Part shown: piece after piece, positions 13,345-24,300 of the stretch
Numbering within the stretch: the first letter of the stretch is position 1
Layout of the letters: each line of letters starts with the position of its first letter
Assembly: GCA_032718565.1 (NCBI GenBank)
Contig: JAVGVS010000239.1
Location: 248,001-312,000, forward strand
Direction of reading: 5' to 3'
Source: Distichodus sexfasciatus
Lineage: Eukaryota; Chordata; Actinopteri; Characiformes; Distichodontidae
DNA length: 64,000 nt
Notes under the pieces: model-generated
The model's database searches: none
What the model was told of the DNA's origin: nothing
What the model saw: the letters and a program-made list of their open reading frames with translations, nothing else
Translations under genes and position numbers: made by a program

Positions 13345-13750
13345 TTTAGTTTTTTTGAGGTTTGCCTGTATTTGTATGTACTCAGTGGAATTTTATTCCC
13401 TGGTTAGGGTTTTGATGCCGCCGCCTCCTCCCTCACTGTTGCCCACAGCATCACTAAAGAGAAGCAGAGAAGCAGAGCATCCTGGTCTTGATCTACCACA
13501 CAATAGTGTGAACAACACAGGCGGTATGCATTTATGAACTACATACACCTCTTTAACAACTGCATACATGCACACACTGGTATTGAAAATAAATGTGTGA
13601 AATGTTGTTCATCTGTCTCCCCTCCCAGCCCCTGTGGAGGTGAAAAAAACTAAACTTGCATCAGACTCTTCGGGGCTAGTGCCATACGGTGGAGACTCTT
13701 CAGATGAAGAAGAAGAAAGGATTCGAAGCGGGAGAAAGAGTAGCGCGTAA
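4135..13750 (+). CDS. khdc4: KH domain-containing protein 4 (KHDC4/BLOM7-like), 14 coding exons
   Basis: Exons read: 4135-4157, 4749-5091, 5180-5299, 5384-5463, 5542-5594, 5691-5902, 6885-7093, 7184-7244, 8712-8769, 8856-9106, 11022-11132, 12196-12263, 13408-13523, 13629-13750. All junctions are GT/AG and all phases fit, giving 606 codons from the ATG at 4141; human KHDC4 is about 614. Two in-frame ATGs exist (4135, 4141); only the second has G at +4. KHDC4 is a nuclear RNA-binding protein linked to pre-mRNA splicing. Landmarks are an N-terminal SRWDQP motif, AAKINAMLMAKGKLKP, a first KH-like domain around residues 130-215 (VDINDVP...RPLYLHVQG), and a second around 276-365 with GPNGSYLQHIQTETGARVF and GKGSG. 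A Gly/Ser/Tyr-rich low-complexity stretch follows (exon 8856-9106), and an acidic DSSDEEEE tail ends the protein. A polyadenylation signal AATAAA lies at 13884. Expansion comes from transposons in introns 8 and 10. Confidence 0.93.
7410..8557. mobile_element. Non-autonomous hAT-like foldback element in khdc4 intron 8
   Basis: The element begins TAGGGGTGGG and ends CCCACCCCTA. Flanks GCTGCAGC (7402-7409) and GTTATAGC (8558-8565) form an 8-bp target duplication matching at 5 of 8 positions, all three differences being transitions. The terminal repeat is very long: about 400 bp from each end pair with each other, including GC-rich GCGCATGCGC blocks at about 7615 and 8347. Only the centre (about 7860-8120) is unpaired. 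No transposase is present. The 8-bp duplication fits hAT; the family name is not known. Confidence 0.85.
9290..9465 (-). repeat. tRNA-derived SINE, reverse orientation
   Basis: In reverse it reads a tRNA-like head (CCTAGTGGTAGGACACGCG, then a GGTTTCGAATCC B-box-like segment) and ends in GCATCTGCTAAATGCTGTAAA, a tail common to fish SINEs and LINEs. It lies in khdc4 intron 10. Confidence 0.65.
9624..9724. repeat. Two tandem copies of a 50-bp unit
   Basis: The unit ATAACAGCTC(C/T)GACAATAAAGG... occurs twice, at about 9625-9674 and 9675-9724, with only two differences, followed by the start of a third (AAAACAGCTT). It lies within khdc4 intron 10 just upstream of a hAT element. Confidence 0.85.
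9812..10921. mobile_element. Non-autonomous hAT element with perfect 8-bp target duplication
   Basis: The flanks GTTCAGTC (9804-9811 and 10922-10929) are identical, and the ends TAGAGCTG and CAGCTCTA are inverted. Sub-terminal blocks are rich in ATCGATT/ATTCGA. The inside has no transposase; it has a GC-rich part with CTACATTTCCCACAATCCCCTGCGCG near 10393-10420. Related internal sequence occurs in reverse at about 24250-24560 in whamm. This insertion accounts for most of khdc4 intron 10. Confidence 0.9.
12960..13245 (+). repeat. Truncated LINE 3' end
   Basis: It ends in CTCTGTGTACTTGTATAATTTATAGC...GATAAAGTTTACTTTGAC, the style of tail that also closes the Rex1/CR1-like copies in this window and the segment at 52390-52800. 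No coding part remains. Confidence 0.5.
13301..13344. repeat. (CA)n(TA)n microsatellite
   Basis: About 14 CA units pass directly into TA units, in khdc4 intron 12. Confidence 0.95.
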
Positions 13751-14179
13751 TCCACACACACACACACACTAGCAGCAACAGCTAATTGCCTTCCCCACGG
13801 TCAAAACTTCTGAAGCTGTACAGATGGAAATTTTCAGATTTTTTTTTTTCGGGAAAATGTTAACTGTTCCTATGGAATACAATAATAAAACTGTTGATGT
13901 AAATGGATTTTTTTCTTATTTAATATTTAATAAATTTGTCGATACCTTGCAATAGTCACACATTGTAAATATGATAGTACAGACATCTGCACAACTTGTG
14001 ATTTGTGTACATGAAATGATGCTAAAATGTTCCAAAAACAGCTACAGTCTCCCAACCCAATTTCTCCTTTTGACGTGTGCTACTGATCTTCCTCCCCTTT
14101 TATCTATCATGACTGCCAAATTAGTCATAAAACAGTAGCTTTAACTGTCTATATATATTTGAACCCTTTGCTTCGTCAG
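13751..14179. other. Convergent 3' untranslated regions of khdc4 and fsd2
   Basis: Only 429 bp separate the khdc4 stop (+) from the fsd2 stop (-). An AATAAA for khdc4 lies at 13884-13889. No clear AATAAA was found for fsd2 on the other strand; its 3' UTR may overlap that of khdc4. Confidence 0.6.
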
Positions 14180-17100
14180 TTATATATGGTTTGTGTGTGT
14201 CACAGCAGCATGAGTGAGGTAGCAAGGTGCTGCCAAACCGTCGTGCAGGGTGAGCGCTCCTGGGCTGTCGAGAGCAAAGCAGGGCAAGACGAAGTGATGG
14301 AAGCAGCACCTGAAGGTGTGCAAGTGCTGCTGGATCTGAACGTTGTAAAATGACAGTGTGCCTCGCTCATAATCCAGGAAGATGCCAATCCTCAGCGGTT
14401 GCACTGTGATCCGCACGTCTGGACTCCAGCCGTTATGCAAGAACTCGTATTTGTGTCTGAAATGCAGATGTGTTCAGCATCAGTCTTTTCCAACATTGAT
14501 TATGTTAATCTCTGCTGCCTTTGCTTGGTGCAGGCATGACATCATCTTGACCTGACTGCTGTAATCAGACACCCTTACTTACTAATTCTTCAACTTCCTG
14601 TTGGTTTCCTAGGCAACAACTAAACGGCTCTTTAGCAAAATGTGGACCTTAAAAGAGCAACATTTCTCAACTGAAATTAAGTTGGTGGTTTTACCTTTCA
14701 CATACTTGAAATTTGTTCACTACCAACAGAAGTATAGCACTCGTTTCCTTTAAAGTGTGTAATAGCGCTGGCCATGTCTCGTTCTTCCTTCGGTAATAGG
14801 ACTAGGAATAATTGCTTACTGGCCTCTACAACTATGCAGGTGATTTATCACTGAGTCAAAGAGCTGTGCCAAGAGATCGCTTTTGGCTTACCTGGAGGGT
14901 GTCATGATGTGTCTCATGCACCAAGAGGTGGCATTAGCTCCCAGATAGGAGCTACGTTGGGTGTCCTCATAAGCCACTCCCACTCTGTACTCCGTCCGCT
15001 CATCAACCTCTACTTCCCAGTAGTGCTGACCACGGACAGGGAGCAGATCACCCAGCACAGCTGCGCAGCTGCATATACACAAATGCTAGCAAATATTCAA
15101 AACCATAACTCCAAACTCTTCAAGACTGTGTAAGTGTGGAGAGATGTTAAATTCAGTATCTAGCCTTGCAACACCCAGGTATATAGGAGTGTAAGAGGCC
15201 TACATGTGACCTGAGGCAGCTGTTTGAATGAATAGATGATACTGTACGGGATGCTTAGAAGGTTTATGGGTTTCAAAAAAGTGATAAATATGTAGTGTTA
15301 AGTGTGTTTGCGTGAAAGAAACACCTTGTAAAGGTGGTGTCGCTGAAGATCATGTCACTGATTGGAAGTTCCTCCTCCAGGTAATACATAGTGAAGCCAT
15401 CAGCCGACACAGAAAGACATGGGTGGGCTGTCTCCTTTAGCAAGTGAAAATATGTACCTATAGAAAGGCACACGAGCTAATTACATCCTTTAGGCTTTAC
15501 ACTGAACAGGAGGATGTGATGGCACGCACCTAGGCAGTGGCAACTAGTCTGTTGGGTCCCTAGACAAAAATTCACAGAGGAGCCCTCCAACCAGCATTCA
15601 TCACCATTGTTATATACAGTATAATATCAGTGGGTTTATTTACACAGAATCACACACAGATGCTTGCAACTGGAGTGAGCGGTGTCAGGGGGAGCCTTCT
15701 TAGTGAGGTCACGTCTCCTACCGTTAAACTGCCACTGCTGTAAAAAGCTAATTCCAGACATATATTTGTGCTAAAGTCAATTAAAAACCATATGCATTAA
15801 AAATCAAGGTTGTGTAAATGTCATATAAGGTTTACTGTACCTGTGGTTGAGATGGTAATTGGCTGGCTTTTTTCACTGTGCCCACCTATGTTGATGGCAC
15901 GAATATGAATAGCATAGCATTTCCATGGCTGTAGCTGCACCAAACATTCACAGGTTGGAATTGCCACAATGGACCTACAGATCAGAAAACTGACATATTA
16001 AGAACAAGACCCTACATGTCTTCCAAAACTTCACTATAACTCCAGTAGAAGATGGAAATCAACAAATCAGGGTGTTGGCATTCAAGACTAATCAATGGGG
16101 GACGTCAGTGGAAGTCATCTCATACAAAGCAACTAAAGGCAGTTCTCTTCCATTGGTCAATGGACCAATCCTCACACAGGGGATAAGGTCAGTCAATATT
16201 GATCTGTGCCCTAACTAACAGGATTTTATTAACATATTATAAGAAGACACCCTTACAGGTCAATAATTACTAGTGTACGCACACAACAGAAAGAAAATGT
16301 GTCTACATGCGTGTGGGCTGCATCTCACTCAGTCACATCACTGTCCATATTGCTAGTTTCACTCAGTTCTAGTGTGTAAGACTCCACTGGGTTTGTGTTC
16401 CCAGAATCCCATCGAATCAGTGCTGCCTCCAAGCAGCTTGCACACTCTTGAACTTTGATCACAGGAGGAGAAGGAACTGCACAAAAACAAAATACAGCTG
16501 TTACCAAGTTCAATTAACCATCCACTCCGAATGTTTTTTCTCCCAAAACTACAAAGCAGATAATTAGTCTAGAAACACAAAAACATGGCTAGTTATTACA
16601 AATAAAACTCATTAGTCATTGATTTTGTGTGAAGGCTCAGTAGTAATAAACACTCATGAGAAAATACCATCCACTTTCCTGCAAAATCTACCTTCTGTTC
16701 CACTGTTGTACACTTTTGTAAATGTAACATAACTTTCGTTCTATGCTATTTCACTGTGCATGTTAACTGTGCCAACCTTTAACTTATTGGTATATTTACC
16801 AGTCATATAGACGGCTCTTTCACTGGATGGACTAATGCCTGTTGTGTTGGTAGCAGTGACCCAGAATTCATACTGTGAATTGGGAAGCAGCTCTTTCACC
16901 ACGCAGTGTGTCTCCTTTACTCTAAGCACAGAGACTGGGAAACAAACAAAACAAGCACCAAAGTATATTATCTATAGAAAATCATTTTATGAACAAACAC
17001 GTGAAGTATCAAGAACATCTCATGACTTACTTCAGAGAATTTTTAGGAAATAATACTGACATGCCAGAAGTACTAGAAGAGTATTTATTACGATTTTAGT

Positions 17101-19579
17101 TCTTCTTAATAGTTCATATTAATTCTAGCTGCATCATACACCATTCATCCGCAGCTTAAAACAAGCTCTGGCAGCTTGCCTACTAATGCACACTGTTGCC
17201 ATCTTATACCCAGGTAAACAACACACACCCCTGGGCATCAAGAACTGAATGTTCACTTGCAGTCTAATATACTATGTTCTTTGCTATTCTAATTTAAAAT
17301 TGTAACTATTCTATTCTATTGTAGTTTTTTTAAATCAGTTTTTGCTATCCATAACTCTCAAAAACACAGTCAATAAACCTTACTGTTATGGTTTTGTCAG
17401 GTAATGTCAGTGAGAATAGTTACCCTCTTTAGTGGTTTCTGTAGTGCAGTCCTCAGAGAATTGGCGGCAGTACAGTTCATAGAAATCTACTGTGTCATCA
17501 GAGAACAAACTCCAACATACACGTAAAGACGAGGCTGTAGCAGAGTTGGACTCCTGCGGGTTCATCACTGGGGCTGAAGGAGCTGAAAAAAAACCCACAT
17601 CCTATTACGACACACTACTTTTTAATTTGTGTAAAAATCAACTATTTATTACACTGGTTTCAAAAGTAGCTTGGCTATTTAATAGTTATAGGAAACAAGT
17701 TCTCTAAAGACGCAAAGAGCTCTGGCTCTTCCATAGGTCACTTCTGTATTGTAAGGCCTTAAAATAAATATTTTAAAATGTCTCTGTATAATATCACTGT
17801 GAATAAAATGTTTTGAAAATGTTTCTGTACTATAAGACCATGAAAATATTTCAAACATATTTTGCACCATAATTTCATCAATACATTTTTGAGAAAGGTT
17901 CTGAAAAAGCAAAAACAAAAACAAAATGTTTCTATAACAGAATGCAATGAATACCATAGCACCATGAAGAAGGTTTTTGAAAATGTAAAAACAGTCTAAT
18001 CACTATTATCAGAAATTATTTCAGTTTTTTCATGGAATAAAAGCATTATCACACTTTTATTTGAGATGTGGCAGTAGTTTTATTTTACACACTCTTGCTG
18101 TCCCTAGGAAACAGTTTTGCTTAAATCTGCAGATCACTTAAAGTGCAGTCAAGAATGGAACAGGTATGTAACTTAATGTTATTTAAGTTAAGATTTTGTA
18201 AATGTCTTCCTAGCAAGCTTAATAACCTGAAGAAAAAACTGAAGACTCATGCAATCAGACTAAAATTAATGTGTGGAGCAATACAAAAGTCTTACCAGGT
18301 ACTACGTTAATTGAGTCCATCATATGTTTAACATCTGCTAAGTCTTCAGTCGGTATGCCAAACTCCAAAGACACTGACAGCTTCAAGTCCACCTGCTCTT
18401 TTGCAAATTCCTCAATTCTGATTAGATGTAACATTTTGTTTCAGTATGTAAACTTTACACTGCAGCGACAGTTGCTTCCTTTTGTGATTTCAAAGCACAA
18501 TACATACAATACACAAACTGAAGACAAGTTGACACAGTATGTCACTCATCTAGACTCTATTAGGCGGACTGGCATAGAAACTTCACACCATACTGTTAAG
18601 ATCACAGCATGCGTAACTATTAATTACCTCTTAATGATTGGCATAACAACCTGTAAATTAGAGATAAGAGGCAGTCACAATTAAATGCCAGAAAATAAAA
18701 GGATTACTTGTTACATTTTGTAGTAGAAGATAAATAACCAAACTAGCCTGAACAACGAAACCAGACAAACCTGTAAAAATTATTAATGGATACTGACCTG
18801 CAGAAAGGCGTGTTTGTCTTGGCAACGGTACAACTCCTGTGCCCTCTCAATCAGATCTTTGGAAGTGTCGAGTGTTTGGCCACAGGTAAGTAGTTGGCCA
18901 TAGAGTGCCTCTAGTTTTAGCTTTTTTTCATCTTGGAGGGCAGCAGTACGCTCACTGTACCTCTGCGACAACGTCTGCAGCACCTCATTATAATGCTGTT
19001 CCAAGTTTTGCTCCTGACGACCAAAATTCTCCTGTAAAACATGGTGTCTGATCTCAGAGGGTCTCACAGATCACAGATCACAGGCCATTTTATGAAAGTT
19101 GTAAATTACACCAAAACACAAATAGAAACACAAAACAGAGCTCCACCTCTACAGTGATGAATATCTCTTCCAGATTGCTGGCAAAGTTCTCCATCTGTGT
19201 GATCTTCTCTGTCAGCTTGCTGTTGCTCTTACCCAGCTCATTCTGCACAAGACATAAAACATATCTAAGTGGAGCACAGGAGGACAATAAAGAAATCACA
19301 CTACTATATATGCTAAAATCTGACCTTCATCTCTTGAGCAGCATCTGGAAGCGAGATCACTCTGTGTTTTGAATGCTCTCCCGAGGTTTTGAGCACATGG
19401 TGGGTCGGAGTGCTGCACTCACTGCAGAAAGCATCAGGAGGGCTTTTGGGATTGTGGGATGCCTTCTCCTTACTCACCATCACAAAAGTGTCCCCCTCCC
19501 CCTCCTCTTCCTCTTCCTCACTCACAGCCATCTCTTCTGTAATGACCTGAAGCCGACCCCTCATTTCATACAAATCCAT
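14180..19579 (-). CDS. fsd2: Fibronectin type III and SPRY domain-containing protein 2 (FSD2)
   Basis: Coding exons in transcript order: 19579-19325, 19242-19147, 19031-18798, 18650-18628 (a 23-bp microexon), 18417-18296, 17582-17424, 16934-16800, 16476-16329, 15974-15841, 15457-15325, 15068-14892, 14456-14180. They total 630 codons with all phases joined. The start ATG has an in-frame TAA two codons upstream. Domain order: a short acidic N-terminus with a run of Glu; a B-box-like CSECSTPTHH motif; a coiled coil (exons 2-3; ENFGRQEQN, KLEALYGQL); two fibronectin III domains (APSAPVMNPQ... and VPSPPVIKV...); and a C-terminal SPRY/B30.2 domain (HYWEVEVDE, YRVGVAY, GIFLDYERGTLSFYNV). Human FSD2 (about 749 residues) is a paralogue of CMYA5 expressed in striated muscle. 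The fish protein is shorter, mostly at the N-terminus. The match to FSD2 rather than FSD1 rests on two FN3 domains and motif identity across all exons. Confidence 0.94.
17705..18161 (-). repeat. Diverged duplicate of the fsd2 5' exon/intron 1 region
   Basis: It is similar along its length to 19668-20165. Shared stretches include CTCTGTATAATATCACTGTG, AATAAAATGTTTTGAAAAT, TTTGAGATGTGGC and TTTTGCTTAAATCTGCAGATC, with indels between. The copy lies inside the fsd2 intron between exons 18296-18417 and 17424-17582. The splice donor of the original is altered here (GTGAGT to GTGTGA). Confidence 0.8.
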
Positions 19580-20049
19580 GCTTTAGGCTACAATAAGGAA
19601 TCAAATCCACCCAACAATATTATGCAGAGCCTGAAATAACACAGCCTAATAAGAAACAAGTATTCTAATGATGCAAACAAATGCGACTCCTCCATAAATC
19701 ACTTTTGTATTAAAAGGCCTTGAAATAAATGTTATCAAAAGGTCTCTGTATAATATCACTGTGAATAAAATGTTTTGAAAATATTTCTGTACATCATGAA
19801 CATATTTCGATATTCAAAGTTTATGGGGTAAAATCACAAATAAAAAGAATAAAGACATTTGTGTCACAGAACGCAATGAATAAAATGTTTTGAAAATGTT
19901 TCTACCAGAGCACCATGAATTCCGAAAATGTCTGAAAATGCAAAAACTAGTCTAGTCGCTATTTTCAAGTTTTATGCCTTGATATTAAAATGTGCAAAAC
20001 TCTCACATACACAAAGAAGGAACTTTTATTTTCCACAAACATTACTCAC

Positions 20050-20165
20050 CCTTTTGTTTGAGATGTGGCGGATTCTGCAGTTTTGTTGGACAAACTCTTG
20101 GTGTCCCTAGCTAACTGTTTTGCTTAAATCTGCAGATCGCTACAAGTGCACTCGAGAGCGGAGCA
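20050..20165 (-). other. fsd2: Probable fsd2 5' untranslated exon
   Basis: On the - strand, AAAAGG is followed by the strong donor GTGAGTAA (plus positions 20044-20049). A matching acceptor (TTATTTCAG, plus 19631-19639) precedes the first coding exon, which would then run 19630-19325. The upstream limit and transcription start are not defined by sequence. From 20170 to 20310 the DNA becomes CpG-richer, as expected for a promoter. Confidence 0.5.
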
Positions 20166-20309
20166 GCCTGCGATATCTTCCGAATATAGAGTGCGGAGGA
20201 ATGCGCTGTTCTCACATGTCACCGTGCCGCTCGCGCCCGTCTGCCGAGGCCAGTAAGTTGGTTTCAGTATTCCACGCTCCGAAGTGCGTCTCTTTCCTTA
20301 CAGAAGAGG

Positions 20310-21285
20310 CAAACCAGACCCTCAAAACGGCATATTCGCAAGGACTTAACAACAATTTAGTTGTCAATGAACATTTCCTTTACCATTTAGCCTATTGTTT
20401 GTTTAAATTGTAAATGTGCTGCATAGCTAAAACGTGTATTATTATTATTATTATTATCCTACTTGGACTCTTTTTGTTTGTTTTCCTGGGATGGTGTAGT
20501 GATGGGTTGTACAACTTTCATGTGATTGTTCGAACTAGTCTATTTTATTTGTATATTTATATGAAACATAAATTGAAAATTGAATCTTGACGTTTGGGAG
20601 TCAGATGTCTGTTTAATGGTTGGCTTGCAAAGGGAGATAAACTGGTATGTTTACAAAAGTGATGTAAGATGTGGGACAAATTGTCCAAAGTAACTGATTA
20701 AAGTTTATTGTAACCCTAGAACTTGGGCAGAGGCTAGCAGCCAGTAATAGCGCAATAATTGCAGATGTTGGAAAAAATAAGAGGGAGATAAAATATCAAG
20801 TGTTAATATAGGAAGATATTAGATAGCAAAGAGAAGTGTCCATATTAAGAGTTTTGCTAAGTATAAAGTGAGATGTTTGGACATTAAATCGAATGAGTTA
20901 AATATTTAGACAGTTAGGTATTCCTTCTTGTACAATGAGGTGATAATGGATTGATCAATCTTAGCTGTATTTTCTTATCAATGTGTATTACACAGACCAA
21001 GACCAGTCTTTCACCTAATAAATAGATTACAGAACGATCGGGCACTTTCCCAGAATGCATTGCGAAACCTGTACGTTTCCCCGATACTTTAGCCATTCTA
21101 ACACAACCGTCTGCGACCTTCCCATGACTGAGAATGTAATAAAACGGACCTTAAAATGCGACGAGTATATTCCTTAACCGGGGCACTGGGAGCCTAAAGG
21201 TTAATCACAGAGCCATTCTGAAATTCCAGCCAGCATGTGATTTAGGGGTTGAAGTTGAATAGGAAGGGCGAACTACGTCATACAC
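20310..21285. promoter_or_regulatory. fsd2-whamm intergenic, divergent promoter region
   Basis: About 1.1 kb separates the probable fsd2 5' exon (-) from the whamm start (+). Nothing coding was seen. Just before whamm, ACTACGTCA at about 21271 and GATGACGTAA at about 21292 are CRE/ATF-like, and ACATGGCGGATG at about 21283 resembles a YY1-type GGCGG site often found at transcription starts. The functional roles are inferred. Confidence 0.4.
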
Positions 21286-21309
21286 ATGGCGGATGACGTA
21301 AACACATAA
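21286..21309 (+). other. Possible upstream ORF of whamm
   Basis: ATG GCG GAT GAC GTA AAC ACA TAA encodes MADDVNT and ends 11 bases before the whamm ATG in another frame. It matters only if transcription starts upstream of 21286, which the sequence alone does not show. Confidence 0.4.
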
Positions 21310-21320
21310 GCAAAGGGAAA

Positions 21321-24300
21321 ATGAATAGCGTCGATTTCGAGCCTATGGATAGTTTAGATGACTGGGTCGCTATTAAAACAAATATATTTGACGAAAGTGA
21401 GGTATACAAGATCGGCTTTATTGTCCAGTGGAATGTCATCGAATCCAAATTCGCTGTCACATGTCATAACCGAACACTCCAGCGACAGAGACGCAAACAG
21501 GAAGCCGCGGCCAGAGACGCAGAGACGAGTTGGGCCGGATTATTTTCCGTTTCTGATCTAAACAACGTCCACCGTCAGTTTACGGGGATTGCTGATGTTT
21601 TGGCTTCTTACTTTCCCGATCTGTCTGACTATGACGAGGGAAATATTTGGGATTTGCTGTTCCTCAGCCGGCCGGGCAGTCATGACCAACAGGAAGAAAA
21701 AGATCTGGACAGTCCGTGTCGACAGCTTGAAAAATATTTCAGTACAGCTGTTGATGTGTGCGGACGCAAAATAGTGCTGGACACATTGTTTGGACAGGAT
21801 GAGCACGACGTTGAGGAATACTTTGAGAATCTTCAGGAGTTTAAGAGGAAATCCATGGAGGATGAAGTTATCAGATCTAAAGACAACTTGCGCATGGTGA
21901 GCGGCAGTAGAGCTCGATTACATACGAGTTACTACTTAATATTCAGTTCTTTCACAATAAATGTTCTTCGATAATATTAGTTGTGGTATTATGGTAATTA
22001 ATTCTATTAGACTGTGCTTGTGATACTGTACACACCGGTATATCTATGCTATTAATGGAAATATCTTTGAATTGTAATAGTACGTGTATGATGCAGACAC
22101 GTTCTTGCAATTGTTGTGGTTGGTTTGGTTACTTTATAATGATACTTTTAAGGATTATTATTAAATGTGCGATTCACTCCTTAAGATCTGAAACTGAAAG
22201 CATTTAAAGCTGTAAACCTTAGTGACAGACCTTAAAGAAACCTGCCTTACGTGTTCTGTTTGCGGTTTTATCAGCTTAAAGTGTAGACTTTCTTTACTTT
22301 TCACAGCAGGTTTTAATTGTTAACATTTTGGGTTGGTCAGAAAGAGATTTAAGTTTCTAATCTGAGCGTGTGGTAGATTGTGCAGAGTCACCGCACTGTC
22401 AGTGGACTTGTACAACTGATGAAGATCTATGAGGAAGAAGATCAGATCTACCAGGATTTAGTTGCTGTAGCGACTCAGTTCTATCAGTACCTGCTGCAGC
22501 CATTCAGAGACATGAGAGAACTTGCCATGCTGTATAAAATGGAGATTCAGGTATATTTGTGCACCCACACTCCCACTCCTTTCCTTCACTCATCATCTCA
22601 CCTACTCAATTTCATAGTACTTAGAAGCACACACTGCCTTTTTGTATTAGAAATACAGCATCCTATCAGTCATTCTAGTATACACATAAACACACATGCA
22701 TTCACAAAACGTGTATATTTGTTTGTGTGTAGAAATCTTTGCAGGTTGATGAGCTTGGTCCTAAACGTGTGCGTGCATTGGAGAAAGAGGCAGAGGAGTG
22801 GAGTCGGCAGGGCCAGAAGGCTGTTTGTTCCATCCAGGATATCACTGTGTGCTACTTTGATGACACCCAAACAGCCCTTGCAGGTTACATACACAACAAC
22901 ATTTTGGTCTTATTTAGACCTGTAAGCTTTTATGATGGTATGCACATGTGTGAATGCATGTTTGTTATGTACCTAGGCATGCTGAAACAAATGGAGGAAG
23001 ATAAGAAAAGGTTTGGTCATGCTTCCTGGAAAATTGCCATACCCAGACAGGAGGGACTCAAGTTTCTATTGGCTAAAGAGACTTTGCAGCACATGAGAGC
23101 TAAGGAGATGTGCCTGAACCGCAAGAAAGCAGAAATTAAAGAAAAGGTGTGTCTGTCTGTCGATCTGTTTGACCATGTTTGTGTGTGGAGAGACGGAGAA
23201 GGAAAAGCACAAGAGGTGAATTTGCTGGTAATATGCACATTTCTAACTCTTGTTCTCTCTCTGTTTAGATGAATGGTGAGAGTGTGGGTATGTGTGAGGT
23301 TGATGAATTGGAACTGCAGTATTATGAAGCTCAGCTTGAACTGTATGACTGCAAGTTAGAGATACAAAAAAACGAGGAACAACTTCTGCTGGCCCAGATC
23401 CACACTGTGCGGAGACAAATTAAAGGTAACAGAAACAACAGAAGTACACTAAGAAACATTCTGAAATGTACTAGCATCTCTGTATTCACTTTACAATCAC
23501 TGTGAGACACTATCATAGTCATCACTTGTCAGTTTTTGACAACAGGATTTAAGTTCACCTAGTATTAATTAAGATAATGGGCAATTCTCAACACAGTAGT
23601 GACACTAATATGGTAATGGTTGCTTTGTTGATATGAGTGTATAAGGCACAGCAGTGTTTCTGTGGTGGTGGTGGTGGTGGGGGTTATGCAATGTAGTAAC
23701 GGTGATATAATGTGAGTGGTCAAAAGACCCAGTCAATTCTATATCCAGTCATTGTGACTTATAATAATACAGAATAAATATTCTAGGGCAGATACCAATT
23801 CATGAGACCTAGTTCTTACTTCACTTATCTTAAAGACATTACTTTTCATCCATGGTCAAGTGTGTGACTTATTTTCTTTAGCTACAATGCGGTCTGTGCC
23901 CTTGTCACTGAATGAATGTATGCATCTAAATAGAACCTTGAGCTCTGAGTTGTATAGGTGCCCACAGCTCCTTGCACAAATACTTATCAAATGCGTCCAC
24001 CCAGAATAGTTTTTTCTTCACTGACCTTTTCTCCTGAAATGTCAGTATGGAAACCAATTTGAAACATGTACTAGTGTACTGTCAAGTTCCTCTGCTTCTT
24101 CTACATCACCAGATTCATCTCTGTTACATTGATACATTTAGTTTTATGCTTCTGAGATCGTCAGAGCTTATCGATACTCCGGTCTTAATAAATTTAGCCC
24201 CGGGGCCCGTTTAGTATCGGGTTTTGGTACCCATCCTTGGTACTGAAGAAAAACAACACTGGTTCTGTTTTTCTGTGCACAAAAACAGAAGTAAATGCAT

